A stretch of 51,763 nt of DNA from Frondihabitans peucedani (GTDB lineage Bacteria; Actinomycetota; Actinomycetes; Actinomycetales; Microbacteriaceae): contig NZ_BAABAU010000006.1 of assembly GCF_039537585.1 (NCBI RefSeq), forward strand, positions 1-51,763, written 5' to 3'. The position numbers were made by a program, and so were the translations under genes. Positions within the stretch are counted from its first letter, which is position 1; each line of letters starts with the position of its first letter. Shown piece by piece: positions 1-9,007 of this stretch. The notes under the pieces are model-generated. The model did not search any database. It saw nothing but the letters and a program-made list of their open reading frames with translations, and had not been told where the DNA came from.

Positions 1-284
1 GCGTCATCCAGGGCCGTCTCAAGCCGAAAGACGACGCCGAGCGCCAGAAGGCCCTCGACGCGGGCCACGACCTCGACCGGATCCTCGACCAGGACGACCT
101 CGTCACCGGCGACAACACCTACTTCGTGGCGACCGGCGTGACCGACGGCGCTCTCGTGGCGGGCGTCTCGCGCAGCAAGGGCATGATCCGCACCGAGTCG
201 CTGGTGCTCCGCTCGCACTCCGGAACCCAACGCCGCGTCATCGCCGACCACCTCGAGTCGAAGTGGCTCGGCGAAGACGACTGA
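1..284 (+). CDS. glpX: Fructose-1,6-bisphosphatase class II, C-terminal part
   Basis: This is the last 94 codons or so of a gene that starts before the window; the frame opens at base 3 and stops at TGA 282-284. The residues LVTGDNTYFVATGVTDGAL followed by LVLRSHSGTQRR match the C-terminal lobe of GlpX-type phosphatases, which hydrolyse fructose 1,6-bisphosphate to fructose 6-phosphate in gluconeogenesis. Class II enzymes are the usual FBPase in actinobacteria. The catalytic N-terminal part lies outside the window and cannot be checked. The gene runs convergently into rmuC with a gap of only 15 bases. Confidence 0.88.
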   Translation, partial: VIQGRLKPKDDAERQKALDAGHDLDRILDQDDLVTGDNTYFVATGVTDGALVAGVSRSKGMIRTESLVLRSHSGTQRRVIADHLESKWLGEDD

Positions 285-299
285 TGTTCGGGCGTCGGC

Positions 300-1523
300 T
301 CAGTCGCGCGGCTCCAGCTGCGCGGTGAGCTCCACGGCGGCCAGATCTCGGGGCACGTCGTCGATTGTCGCAGGCGACTGCAGCACGGTCGCCTCGTCGA
401 GCATGCTGAGGCGCCGCGCCGAGGGGAGCACCTGGCGCTCCAACGACCCGACGAAGCGGTTGTAGTCGGCGACGGAGCCGCGGAGCGACCTGCCGAGCTT
501 GTCGACGTGGGTGGCGAGGGTCGAGATGCGCCCGTAGAGCTCGCGGCTGAGATCGAACAGCTGCTTCGCCTCCTGCGTCACCACGTCTTGTTGCCAGCTG
601 AAGGCGATCGTCTTGAGCACCGACCACAGGGTCACGGGCGAGGCCAGGGCGATCCGTTTCTGGAACGCGTAGTCCATGATCGACGGGTCGGCCTCGAGGG
701 CCGACGAGACGAGCGACTCGCTCGGGATGAACGCGATCGTGAGCTCGGGCGACGAGTCGAGGCCGGCCCAGTAGGTCTTGCCGGCGAGGGTGTCGATGTG
801 CGCCCGGACCGCGCGGACGTGATCGCGCAGGAGTTCGGTGCGCCGCGCACCCTCCGCGCCCGTCGCCGTGACCGGGATGCTCGATGCCTCGAGGTACGCG
901 GCGAACGGCACCTTCGCGTCGACGGCGATGTCCTTGCCGCCGGGCAGGTGGATGACCATGTCGGGGCGGCCGGCCCCGGCGTCGCTCCGGATGCTCGTCT
1001 GGACGTCGAAGTCGACCCTCTCGAGGAGGCCGGCGGCCTGCACGACGTTGCGGAGTTGCGTCTCGCCCCAGAGGCCTCTCGTGCTGTTCGACTTCAGGGC
1101 CGCCGCGAGCGTCTCGGCGGTCGACCGCAGGCGCTCTTCGGACTCGGCTGCGGCGCGGAGCTGCTCGCTCAGCTCGCCGTGCTGCCGGAGGCGCTGCTGC
1201 TCGAGCTCCGCGACCTTGGCCTGCACGGCTCGGAGGCTCTCGGCCACGGGGCTGAGGGCGGTGAGCACCCTCCCGTCGGAGGAGCCGCGGCGGTTCTCGG
1301 CCTCGGCGCTCGCGATGAGCCGGTCGTGGAGCTCGTCGATGCGCTGCTCCTGCTGCTCGAGCTGGCGCTCGTGGAGCGCCCCCTCGGCGTCGAGGCGCTC
1401 CCGGAGCGCGTCGGCGGTCGACGAGGCGGCGGCGACGCGGGCACGGAGCAGCGCGAGGCCGACCAGGAGGCCCAGCGCGGCCCCGACGACGAGACCCAGG
1501 AGGAGGGCGAGAACCGGTGACAT
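300..1523 (-). CDS. rmuC: DNA recombination protein RmuC homologue
   Basis: The protein of about 407 residues has the RmuC layout: an N-terminal membrane segment (LALLLGLVVGAALGLLVGLA), a long Glu/Arg/Gln-rich coiled coil (about residues 30-150), then a globular domain with RGLWGETQLRNVV and DAKVPFAAYLEA, characteristic of this nuclease-like family. RmuC limits inversions at short inverted repeats in E. coli; its biochemical activity is not settled. I chose the ATG at 1521-1523 because the membrane segment starts right after it; a longer in-frame reading to 1670 would add a low-complexity leader. It is divergent from iolC, with about 120 bases between the two starts. Confidence 0.85.
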   Translation of the reverse strand: MSPVLALLLGLVVGAALGLLVGLALLRARVAAASSTADALRERLDAEGALHERQLEQQEQRIDELHDRLIASAEAENRRGSSDGRVLTALSPVAESLRAVQAKVAELEQQRLRQHGELSEQLRAAAESEERLRSTAETLAAALKSNSTRGLWGETQLRNVVQAAGLLERVDFDVQTSIRSDAGAGRPDMVIHLPGGKDIAVDAKVPFAAYLEASSIPVTATGAEGARRTELLRDHVRAVRAHIDTLAGKTYWAGLDSSPELTIAFIPSESLVSSALEADPSIMDYAFQKRIALASPVTLWSVLKTIAFSWQQDVVTQEAKQLFDLSRELYGRISTLATHVDKLGRSLRGSVADYNRFVGSLERQVLPSARRLSMLDEATVLQSPATIDDVPRDLAAVELTAQLEPRD

Positions 1524-1603
1524 GCGGGCAGTCTGGCAGCGGCCACCGACATCTCGGGGATGCCGCGACGGGTGCCAGAGAGCGGATCCGGAGAGTCGGA
1601 AGT

Positions 1604-1637
1604 TTGTCCTGACATTAAGCCAACATGCGTGTACGCT
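1604..1637 (+). promoter_or_regulatory. iolC promoter with overlapping palindromic operator
   Basis: The motif TTGTCCTGACATTA (1604-1617) contains the inverted repeat TGTC-CT-GACA. A -35-like CTGACA (1609-1614) sits inside it, followed 17 bases later by TACGCT (1632-1637) as -10. The predicted transcript would begin at about 1644-1645, exactly at the iolC ATG, so the mRNA would be leaderless, which fits the lack of a Shine-Dalgarno. Nearly the same 14-mer lies upstream of the gntR gene (12196-12209). A bound repressor would cover the -35 box. The operator assignment is inference from the shared motif. Confidence 0.65.
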
Positions 1638-1644
1638 CGGGGCC

Positions 1645-2613
1645 ATGACGCAGTCCGACAGCACCTCCACCTACGACGTGATCACCATGGGGAGGGTCGG
1701 CGTCGACATCTACCCCCAGCAGGCCGGCGTGCCGCTCGAGAGGGTCGAGACGTTCTCGAAGTCGGTCGGCGGCAGCGCGACCAACGTCGCCATCGCCGCC
1801 TCCCGCTACGGTCGCCGCTCCGCGGTCGTCACGCGCACGGGCGTCGACCCCTTCGGCCGCTACATCGTCGAGGAGCTCGGGCGCCTCGGCGTCTCCACGG
1901 AGTTCGTCGAGGCGGTCGCGGGGCTCCCGACGCCGGTCACCTTCTGCGAGATCTTCCCGCCCGACGACTTCCCGCTCTACTTCTACCGCGAGCCCAAGGC
2001 GCCCGACCTCATGATCACGGGGGAGTCGCTCGACCTCGAAGCCGTCCGGACGGCCGGCGTGTTCTGGACCACCGTCACCGGCCTCTCCGAGGAGCCGAGC
2101 CGCGAGGCGCACCACGTCGCCTACCAGGCCAGGGCCCGTCGGCCGCTGACCGTCCTCGACCTCGACTACCGGCCCATGTTCTGGTCGTCGCCGGAGGACG
2201 CGACGCGCGAGGTGGGTCGCGCCCTCGAGCACGCGACGGTGGCGGTGGGCAACCGCGAGGAGTGCGAGATCGCTGTCGGTGAGACCGATCCCGAGCGGGC
2301 GGCCGACGCGCTGCTCGAGCGCGGCGTCGAGCTGGCGATCGTCAAGCAGGGGCCGAAGGGCGTGCTGGCCAAGACGGGCGACGAGCGCGTCGAGGTGCCG
2401 GCGCACCTGGTGAAGGTGATCAACGGGCTGGGCTCGGGCGACGGATTCGGCGGGGCGCTGTGCCACGGCCTCCTCGCGGGCTGGGACCTCACCCGCATCC
2501 TGCGCTTCGCCAACGCGGCGGGCGGGATCGTCGCGACCCGCTTCGAGTGCTCCACCGCCATGCCGACGGCCGCCGAGGTCGAGGCCGTGCTCGAGGAGGC
2601 GCTCCATGTCTGA
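1645..2613 (+). CDS. iolC: 5-dehydro-2-deoxygluconokinase (IolC)
   Basis: This 322-residue PfkB/ribokinase-family enzyme phosphorylates 2-deoxy-5-keto-D-gluconate in myo-inositol breakdown. Visible hallmarks are the N-terminal di-glycine motif SVGGSATNVA (about residues 41-49) and the C-terminal NGLGSGDGFGGAL (about 259-271), which carries the catalytic Asp and anion hole. Length is normal for the family. The ATG at 1645 follows a promoter with no room for a leader; it is the first gene of the iol operon and overlaps the next gene by 8 bases. A longer in-frame ORF exists upstream but is antisense to rmuC and has no family features. Context with iolA, B, D and E makes the substrate assignment firm. 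Confidence 0.9.
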   Translation: MTQSDSTSTYDVITMGRVGVDIYPQQAGVPLERVETFSKSVGGSATNVAIAASRYGRRSAVVTRTGVDPFGRYIVEELGRLGVSTEFVEAVAGLPTPVTFCEIFPPDDFPLYFYREPKAPDLMITGESLDLEAVRTAGVFWTTVTGLSEEPSREAHHVAYQARARRPLTVLDLDYRPMFWSSPEDATREVGRALEHATVAVGNREECEIAVGETDPERAADALLERGVELAIVKQGPKGVLAKTGDERVEVPAHLVKVINGLGSGDGFGGALCHGLLAGWDLTRILRFANAAGGIVATRFECSTAMPTAAEVEAVLEEALHV

Positions 2614-3535
2614 CACGAAGACCGCCAGCGCACCGACGGTCGACGTCGCGCGGCTCCGCGAGATCCGCGCGACCGAGCCCGAGGCGATCGGCGCCGCGCT
2701 GGCCAGCCGGGTGCGGAGGCCGCTGCTGCAGGGCGACGGCAGGCTGTTCATCGTCGCGGCCGACCACACCGCCCGCGGCGCCCTCGGGGTCCGTGGCGAT
2801 GCGCTCGCCATGTCCGACCGCGGCGAGCTCCTCCGCCGCCTCGTCGTCGCGCTCGAGCGGCCCGGCGTCGACGGGGTCCTCGGCACGCCCGACATCCTGG
2901 AGGACCTCGCCCTCCTCGGCGCCCTCGACGGGAAGGTCGTGGTCGGCTCGATGAACCGCGGCGGGCTCCAGGGGGCCTCGTTCGAGATGGACGACCGCTT
3001 CACCGCCTACTCCGCCAGGTCGATCGTCGACTCCGGCTTCGACTTCGCCAAGCTCCTCGTGCGCATCAACCTCGCCGACCGGGCGACGGCCGACACCATC
3101 GAGGCCACCGCCCGCGCGGTCACCGAGTCGGCAGCCCTCCGCCTCCCGATCATGCTCGAGCCGTTCGTCTCGGACTGGGTCGAGGGCAGGATCGTGAACG
3201 ACCTGAGCACCGAGGCCGTCGTCAAGTCGGTCGCCATCGCCTCCGGCCTCGGAGAGTCGACCGCCTACAGCTGGCTGAAGCTCCCCGTCGTCCCCGACAT
3301 GGAGCAGGTGATGGCCGCGACGACGCTGCCCACGCTGCTGCTCGGCGGCGATCCTGCCGAGAGCCCGGCCGAGACGTACGAGAGCTGGGCGCGAGCACTC
3401 GCCCAGCCCGGCGTCCGCGGCCTCACGGTCGGGCGCACGCTGCTCTACCCGCCCGACGACGACGTCGAGGCAGCCGTCGACATCGCGGCCGGCCTCGTCC
3501 ACCCCGGCGTCTCCGCCGCTTCCCAGAACGCCTAG
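2606..3535 (+). CDS. DeoC/FbaB-like aldolase of the inositol pathway (Cgl0158 type)
   Basis: A 309-residue TIM-barrel aldolase-like protein. It has IVAADHTARGALGV near residue 50, VDGVLGTPDILEDLALL near 90, and a predicted Schiff-base region around FAKLLVRINL. In actinobacterial iol operons a protein of this type sits directly after iolC and is thought to cleave 2-deoxy-5-keto-gluconate 6-phosphate to malonate semialdehyde and dihydroxyacetone phosphate, the job of IolJ elsewhere. The start overlaps the iolC stop (ATGTCTGA), implying translational coupling. No classical IolJ is visible in the window, which supports this role, but substrate specificity is inferred from context. Confidence 0.78.
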   Translation: MSDTKTASAPTVDVARLREIRATEPEAIGAALASRVRRPLLQGDGRLFIVAADHTARGALGVRGDALAMSDRGELLRRLVVALERPGVDGVLGTPDILEDLALLGALDGKVVVGSMNRGGLQGASFEMDDRFTAYSARSIVDSGFDFAKLLVRINLADRATADTIEATARAVTESAALRLPIMLEPFVSDWVEGRIVNDLSTEAVVKSVAIASGLGESTAYSWLKLPVVPDMEQVMAATTLPTLLLGGDPAESPAETYESWARALAQPGVRGLTVGRTLLYPPDDDVEAAVDIAAGLVHPGVSAASQNA

Positions 3536-3549
3536 TCGAAAGAACGCCC

Positions 3550-5079
3550 ATGACCACGACCTCAGCCGTCAGCGAGACGACCGGCACCGACCTCCCCGAG
3601 ATCACCCACTGGATCGACGGGAGGCGCGTCCCCGGGACCTCCGGGCGCACCGCACCCGTCTTCGATCCTGCGCTCGGCGTCGCGACGAAGCGGGTCGCTC
3701 TCGCGAGCCAGGAGGAGATCGACGCGGCCATCGCGTCCGCGAAGGCGGCCTTCCCCGCCTGGCGCGACCTGTCGATCACGAAGCGCCAGCAGATCATGTT
3801 CCGCTTCCGCGAGCTGGTGAACGAGCGGAAGGACGAGCTCGCCGAGATCCTGACCTCCGAGCACGGCAAGGTCCTCTCCGACTCGATCGGCGAGATCCAG
3901 CGCGGCCTCGAGGTCCTCGAGCTCGCGACCGGCTTCCCGCACCTGATCAAGGGCGAGTTCAGCCAGCAGGTCTCCACCGGCGTCGACGTCTACTCGACGA
4001 AGTCGCCGATCGGCGTGGTCGGGGTCATCAGCCCGTTCAACTTCCCGGTCATGGTGCCGATGTGGTTCTTCCCGATCGCCATCGCCGTGGGCAACACCGT
4101 CGTGCTCAAGCCGAGCGAGAAGGACCCGTCGTCGTCGATCTTCCTAGCCGAGCTCTTTCAGGAGGCGGGCCTCCCCGACGGCGTCTTCACCGTCCTGCAG
4201 GGCGACAAGCTCGCGGTCGACGGCCTCCTCGAGAGCCCCGACGTCGCGAGCATCTCGTTCGTCGGCTCGACTCCCATCGCGAAGTACATCTACGAGACGG
4301 CCGCGAAGAACGGCAAGCGCGTCCAGGCGCTCGGCGGGGCGAAGAACCACATGCTGGTGCTGCCCGACGCCGACCTCGAGCTCGTCGCGGACTCCGCGAT
4401 CAACGCCGGCTTCGGCTCGGCGGGCGAGCGGTGCATGGCGATCAGCGTGCTCGTCGCGGTGGACGACGTCGCCGACCGGGTCGTGCCGATGATCCGCGAC
4501 CGCATGGCGCAGCTGACCGTGGGCGACGGCCGGCGCTCCTGCGACATGGGCCCGCTGGTCACCGAGCAGCACCGCGACAAGGTGGCCTCCTACGTCGACA
4601 TCGCTCTCGAAGACGGCGCCGAGGTGGTCGTCGACGGGCGCGGCATCGAGGTGGACGGCGACGAGGGCGGCTTCTGGTTCGGCCCGACTCTGATCGACCG
4701 GGTGCCGCTGACCAGCCGCGTCTACACGGAAGAGATCTTCGGTCCGGTCCTGAGCGTGGTCCGGGTCGCCACCTACGAGGAGGGCGTCGACCTCATCAAC
4801 GCGGGCGCCTTCGGCAACGGCACCGCGATCTTCACCAACGACGGCGGGGCCGCGAGGCGCTTCCAGAACGAGATCGAGGTCGGCATGATCGGCATCAACG
4901 TGCCGATCCCGGTGCCCGTCGCCTACTACTCGTTCGGCGGCTTCAAAGACTCGATCTTCGGCGACTCGAAGGCGTACGGCCTCCAGGGCTTCCACTTCTT
5001 CACCCGCGAGAAGGCGATCACCTCGCGCTGGTCCGACCCGAGCCACGGAGGCATCAACCTCGGCTTCCCGCAGGCATGA
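3550..5079 (+). CDS. mmsA: Methylmalonate-semialdehyde dehydrogenase, CoA-acylating (IolA/MmsA)
   Basis: A full-length (509 residues) aldehyde dehydrogenase. FNFPVMVPMWFFPIA (near residue 162) and the catalytic GERCMA with Cys at about residue 295 are diagnostic of the CoA-dependent MMSDH subgroup, which converts malonate semialdehyde to acetyl-CoA and CO2 using NAD and CoA. The motif FTREKAITSRW near the C-terminus is also typical. It lies 14 bases after the aldolase stop. In the inositol pathway it takes malonate semialdehyde made by the preceding enzyme; it may also serve valine catabolism. The stop overlaps the iolB start (ATGA), so the two are probably coupled. Confidence 0.92.
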   Translation: MTTTSAVSETTGTDLPEITHWIDGRRVPGTSGRTAPVFDPALGVATKRVALASQEEIDAAIASAKAAFPAWRDLSITKRQQIMFRFRELVNERKDELAEILTSEHGKVLSDSIGEIQRGLEVLELATGFPHLIKGEFSQQVSTGVDVYSTKSPIGVVGVISPFNFPVMVPMWFFPIAIAVGNTVVLKPSEKDPSSSIFLAELFQEAGLPDGVFTVLQGDKLAVDGLLESPDVASISFVGSTPIAKYIYETAAKNGKRVQALGGAKNHMLVLPDADLELVADSAINAGFGSAGERCMAISVLVAVDDVADRVVPMIRDRMAQLTVGDGRRSCDMGPLVTEQHRDKVASYVDIALEDGAEVVVDGRGIEVDGDEGGFWFGPTLIDRVPLTSRVYTEEIFGPVLSVVRVATYEEGVDLINAGAFGNGTAIFTNDGGAARRFQNEIEVGMIGINVPIPVPVAYYSFGGFKDSIFGDSKAYGLQGFHFFTREKAITSRWSDPSHGGINLGFPQA

Positions 5080-5996
5080 ACGAGTGGTTCTTCCCCCGCG
5101 GCACCCTGGCGCGGGGCGACTGGGAGACCGTCGTCGACGACACGTTCGAGGGCTGGCAGCACACCGGCCTCCGCATCGGCGACCTCGGCGCCGCCGGCAG
5201 TGCGGGCCTCACGCTCGAGGCCGAGGGCGTCGAGCGGATGGTCGTGCCGCTCTCGGGCGACGTCCGCATCGCTCACGAGGGCGCAGGATCCCGCGGCGAG
5301 ATCGACCTCGTCGGCCGCCGGTCGGTCTTCGACGGGCCCTGCGACGTCGCCTACCTCGGCGTCGGCGTCCGGGCGACGCTCACCGGCACGGGCCGCGTCG
5401 CGGTCGCCGAGGGGCCCGCGACCGAGCCGCTCGACGTCCAGGTGCTCCGGGCAGCCGACATCCCCGTGGAGATCCGGGGTGCGGGCCGGTCGACCCGCCA
5501 GGTGCACAACCACGGCACCCCCGCCGGGCTCCACGCGCAGAAGCTGATCGTCTGCGAGGTGATCACCCCGGCCGAGAACTGGTCGTCGTATCCGGCGCAC
5601 AAGCACGACGAGAGCGTGCTCGGCACCGAGTCGCGGCTGGAGGAGATCTACTACTTCGAGTCGGCCGTCTCCCGCGGCGTCGACGCCCCCGCAGGCGCCG
5701 ACCCGTTCGGCCTGTTCGCGACCTACTCGTCGCCGGCCGGCCGCATCGACGTCAATGCGCTCGTCCGCACCGGCGACGTCGCCCTGGTGCCGTTCGGCTA
5801 CCACGGCCCCGCGGTGGCGGCCCCCGGCTACGACCTCTTCTACCTCAACGTCATGGCGGGCCCCGACCCGGAGCGCGTCTGGAACATCTCCGACGACCCC
5901 CGCCACGCCTGGGTCCGCGAGCAGTGGGCGACCCAGCAGCCCGATCCGAGACTCCCGTACACGCGAGCCACCACCCCCGAAGGGCAGCACCGATGA
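5076..5996 (+). CDS. iolB: 5-deoxy-glucuronate isomerase (IolB)
   Basis: This 306-residue bicupin protein matches IolB/KduI. Motifs include STRQVHNHGTP (near residue 147), WSSYPAHKHDE (near 173), the metal-binding EEIYYFE, and a second cupin strand VPFGYHGP near residue 240. It isomerises 5-deoxy-D-glucuronate to 2-deoxy-5-keto-D-gluconate, the substrate of IolC. The ATG at 5076 overlaps the mmsA stop and its own stop overlaps the iolD start (ATGA at 5993-5996), a chain of translational coupling. A much longer open frame continues upstream but overlaps mmsA and is Arg-rich shadow sequence. Confidence 0.9.
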   Translation: MNEWFFPRGTLARGDWETVVDDTFEGWQHTGLRIGDLGAAGSAGLTLEAEGVERMVVPLSGDVRIAHEGAGSRGEIDLVGRRSVFDGPCDVAYLGVGVRATLTGTGRVAVAEGPATEPLDVQVLRAADIPVEIRGAGRSTRQVHNHGTPAGLHAQKLIVCEVITPAENWSSYPAHKHDESVLGTESRLEEIYYFESAVSRGVDAPAGADPFGLFATYSSPAGRIDVNALVRTGDVALVPFGYHGPAVAAPGYDLFYLNVMAGPDPERVWNISDDPRHAWVREQWATQQPDPRLPYTRATTPEGQHR

Positions 5997-7903
5997 GCAC
6001 CACCCCGACGACGAAGCGGATGACCGTGGCGCAGGCCCTGGTCGAGTTCCTGGCCAACCAGTGGACGGTCGACGGCGACATCCGCGAGCGCACCATCCCC
6101 GGCGTCTTCGGCATCTTCGGACACGGGAACGTCGCAGGAGTCGGCCAGGCCCTCAAGCAGATCCACGAGACCGATCCTGGTCTGATGCCGTACTTCCAGG
6201 CGCGGAACGAGCAGGCGATGGTGCACCAGGCGGTCGGGTACGCCCGCATGCACCGCCGTCGCGCGACCTACGCCGCCGCCGCGTCCGTCGGGCCCGGAGC
6301 CGCGAACATGCTGACCGGCGCCGCCCTCGCCACCACGAACCGACTGCCCGTCCTGCTCCTCCCGAGCGACACCTTCGCCACCCGGGTCGCCGACCCGGTG
6401 CTGCAGCAGCTCGAGATGCCGCACGACACGAGCGTGCAGGTCACCGACGCGTTCCGCCCGCTCTCGCGCTTCTTCGACCGCGTCCAGCGACCCGAGCAGC
6501 TGTTCTCCATCGCGCTCGCGGCGATGCGCGTCCTGACCGATCCTGCCGAGACCGGTGCCGTGACCATCGCCCTGCCCGAGGACGTCCAGGCGGAGGCGCT
6601 CGACGTCCCGCTGGAGTTCCTGCAGCCCCGCGAGTGGCACATCCGGCGGCCGCTTCCCGAGCGCGGCCCGCTCGAGAGGGCCGTCGCCGCCATCCGAGGC
6701 GCGGAGCACCCCTTCGTCGTCGCCGGCGGCGGGGTCCTCTACTCCGGCGCCGAAGAGCTGCTCGCCGCCCTCGCTTCGGCCACCGGCATCCCGGTCGGCA
6801 CCACTCAGGCCGGCGGCGGCGCGCTCCTCCACGACCACCCGCAGTACCTCGGCGGAGTCGGGGCGACCGGCACCCTCGCCGCCAACCGCCTCGCGGCCGA
6901 GGCCGACGTGGTCATCGGCATCGGCACCCGGTACAGCGACTTCACGACGGCGTCGCGCACCGCGTTCCAGAACGACGACGTCACCTTCGTAAACATCAAC
7001 GTCGCCCCGTTCGACGCCTACAAGCACGGCTCGCAGCTGCCCGTCGTCGCCGACGCGCGAGAGACCCTCGAGGCGCTCGCCGGAGCCCTCGCCGGGTTCC
7101 ACGTGAGCGACGAGCACGCCGCGACGGTGGCGCGCGAGAAGAGCGGCTGGGACGCCCTGGTCGACGAGGCCTTCCGGCCGACCGGCCAGGCGCTGCCCGG
7201 GCAGTCGGAGATCATCGGAGCCGTGCAGGCCGCGAGCGACCCCACCGACGTGGTCGTCCAGGCCGCAGGATCCCTCCCGGGCGACCTCCACAAGCTGTGG
7301 CGGGTCCGCGACGCGCTCGGCTACCACGTCGAGTACGCGTTCTCGACGATGGGCTACGAGATCGCGGGCGGGCTCGGCGTCAAGCGCGGAGCGCCCGAGC
7401 GCGACGTCATCGTCATGGTCGGCGACGGGTCGTACCTGATGCTGCACACCGAGCTCGTCACGGCGGTGGCCGAGGGGATCAAGATCATCGTCGTCCTGAT
7501 CCAGAACCAGGGGTTCGCCTCGATCGGCCACCTCTCGGAGACCGTCGGCTCCGAGCGCTTCGGCACGCTCTACCGGAAGCGCGACCCCGAGACCCTCGAC
7601 TTCCAGGGCAGCGAGATCCTGCCTGTCGACCTGGCCGCCAACGCGCGGAGCTACGGCATCGACGTCATCGACATCCTGCCCGGGGCATCCGCGATCGACG
7701 ACCTGTCGGCCGCGCTCGCGACCGCGAAGGCGTCGCCCACCGCGACGCTGATCCACATCAACAGCGACCCGCTCGTCTACGCGCCCGACGGCGACGGCTG
7801 GTGGGACGTCCCGGTCGCTCAGACCTCGACCCTGCCGAGCACCGGCCGGGCCTACGACGAGTACCTCGTCGACAAGGCGAGGCAGCGGCCGCTCCTCGGC
7901 TGA
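5993..7903 (+). CDS. iolD: 3D-(3,5/4)-trihydroxycyclohexane-1,2-dione hydrolase (IolD)
   Basis: A 636-residue thiamine-diphosphate enzyme. Features in order: the PYR domain with the activating Glu in YFQARNEQAMVHQAVGYAR (near residue 72), a central Rossmann-like domain with VAGGGVLYSGAEE, and the PP domain with GDGSYLMLHTELVTA (near 477) followed by NQGFASIGHLS, the GDG-(n)-N motif that binds TPP and Mg. IolD opens the ring of the trihydroxy-dione to give 5-deoxy-glucuronate. Length is as expected. It is coupled to iolB and followed by an 82-base gap before iolE. Confidence 0.92.
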   Translation: MSTTPTTKRMTVAQALVEFLANQWTVDGDIRERTIPGVFGIFGHGNVAGVGQALKQIHETDPGLMPYFQARNEQAMVHQAVGYARMHRRRATYAAAASVGPGAANMLTGAALATTNRLPVLLLPSDTFATRVADPVLQQLEMPHDTSVQVTDAFRPLSRFFDRVQRPEQLFSIALAAMRVLTDPAETGAVTIALPEDVQAEALDVPLEFLQPREWHIRRPLPERGPLERAVAAIRGAEHPFVVAGGGVLYSGAEELLAALASATGIPVGTTQAGGGALLHDHPQYLGGVGATGTLAANRLAAEADVVIGIGTRYSDFTTASRTAFQNDDVTFVNINVAPFDAYKHGSQLPVVADARETLEALAGALAGFHVSDEHAATVAREKSGWDALVDEAFRPTGQALPGQSEIIGAVQAASDPTDVVVQAAGSLPGDLHKLWRVRDALGYHVEYAFSTMGYEIAGGLGVKRGAPERDVIVMVGDGSYLMLHTELVTAVAEGIKIIVVLIQNQGFASIGHLSETVGSERFGTLYRKRDPETLDFQGSEILPVDLAANARSYGIDVIDILPGASAIDDLSAALATAKASPTATLIHINSDPLVYAPDGDGWWDVPVAQTSTLPSTGRAYDEYLVDKARQRPLLG

Positions 7904-7985
7904 GCCGGTCCGCCCCGCCGTCCCGCTGGCCCCGCCCCGCCCTCCCCGAACCACCGAGCACCTCGAGAAAGCAGACACCGACGTC

Positions 7986-8921
7986 ATGACCATCACCGAC
8001 TCGACGACCGCCACCCAGGGCATCCGCATCGGCACCGCGCCCGACTCCTGGGGCGTCTGGTTCCCGGAGCACCCGAGCCAGGTGCCGTGGAACCGGTTCC
8101 TCGACGAGGTCGTCGAGGCGGGCTACGAGTGGATCGAGCTCGGGCCGTTCGGCTACCTGCCCACCGATCCGAACCAGCTGCAGGACGAGCTCGGCTCCCG
8201 CGGCCTGAAGCTCTCCGCCGGCACCGTCTTCACCGGCTTCCACAAGGGCGCCGACCAGTGGAAGCGGGCCTGGGACCAGGCGCTCGACGTGGCGGGTCTC
8301 GCCTCGCAGCTCGGCGCCGAGCACCTCGTCGTCATCCCCGACCTGTGGCGGAGCGACCTCGACGCCTCGGTGATCGAGCCGCGGTCTCTCGATCCTGAGC
8401 AGTGGGAGGCCCTCGGCCGCGGTCACGACCAGCTGGGCAAGGCGCTGTTCGAGGAGTTCGGCATGCGCCAGCAGTTCCACACGCACGCCGACAGCCACGT
8501 CGGGACGTACCAGGAGACCGAGCGGTTCCTCGAGGTGACCGACCCCCGGTTCACGAACCTCTGCCTCGACACCGGCCACTTCGCCTACTACGGCGGCGAC
8601 AGCGTCCGCCTCATCGAGGCGCACCCCGAGAGGATCGGCTACCTGCACCTCAAGCAGGTCGACTCCGACCTCCGCTTCACGGTGCTGAAGAACGACATCC
8701 CGTTCGGCGACGCCGTCGCGATGGGCGTGATGGTCGAGCCGCCGCTCGGCGTGCCCGAGTTCGCCCCGATCATCGAGGCCGTCGCGAAGCTCGACCCGAG
8801 CATCTTCGGGATCGTCGAGCAGGACATGTTCCCGGTGCCGTCGCTCGACCTCCCGCTCGGGATCGCCACCCGCACCCGCGAGCACATCTTCGGCTGCACG
8901 GCGATGGCCCGCATCCGCTGA
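7986..8921 (+). CDS. iolE: Inosose dehydratase (IolE)
   Basis: A 311-residue xylose-isomerase-like TIM barrel (AP-endonuclease-2 fold). It begins IRIGTAPDSWGVWFPEHPSQ and contains GYEWIELGPFGYLPT, FHTHADSHVGTY and CLDTGHFAYYGGD, all strongly conserved in IolE; the His/Asp/Glu residues here bind the catalytic metal. The enzyme removes water from scyllo-inosose (2-keto-myo-inositol), giving the dione used by IolD. The ATG at 7986 sits after AGAAAGCAGACACC, a moderate ribosome site. Position between iolD and the dehydrogenase fits the pathway. Confidence 0.9.
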   Translation: MTITDSTTATQGIRIGTAPDSWGVWFPEHPSQVPWNRFLDEVVEAGYEWIELGPFGYLPTDPNQLQDELGSRGLKLSAGTVFTGFHKGADQWKRAWDQALDVAGLASQLGAEHLVVIPDLWRSDLDASVIEPRSLDPEQWEALGRGHDQLGKALFEEFGMRQQFHTHADSHVGTYQETERFLEVTDPRFTNLCLDTGHFAYYGGDSVRLIEAHPERIGYLHLKQVDSDLRFTVLKNDIPFGDAVAMGVMVEPPLGVPEFAPIIEAVAKLDPSIFGIVEQDMFPVPSLDLPLGIATRTREHIFGCTAMARIR

Positions 8922-9007
8922 CCCGGCTCGCGAGCCTCGCGCGCACGCCCGGCCCGCAGACGCCACCGCCTCGTCAGCCCATCGACTCATCCCTCGAAGG
9001 AGAAACC

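Noticed and set aside
507-1520. Long plus-strand ORF opposite rmuC
   Set aside because: Arg/Glu/Leu-rich shadow of rmuC without motifs; high GC keeps antisense frames open.
1615-3003. Long minus-strand ORF opposite iolC and the aldolase
   Set aside because: Antisense frame with low-complexity Arg/Ala composition; both plus-strand genes are clear family members.
5840-8035. 731-codon minus-strand ORF opposite iolD
   Set aside because: No domain or ribosome site; iolD on the other strand is unmistakable.
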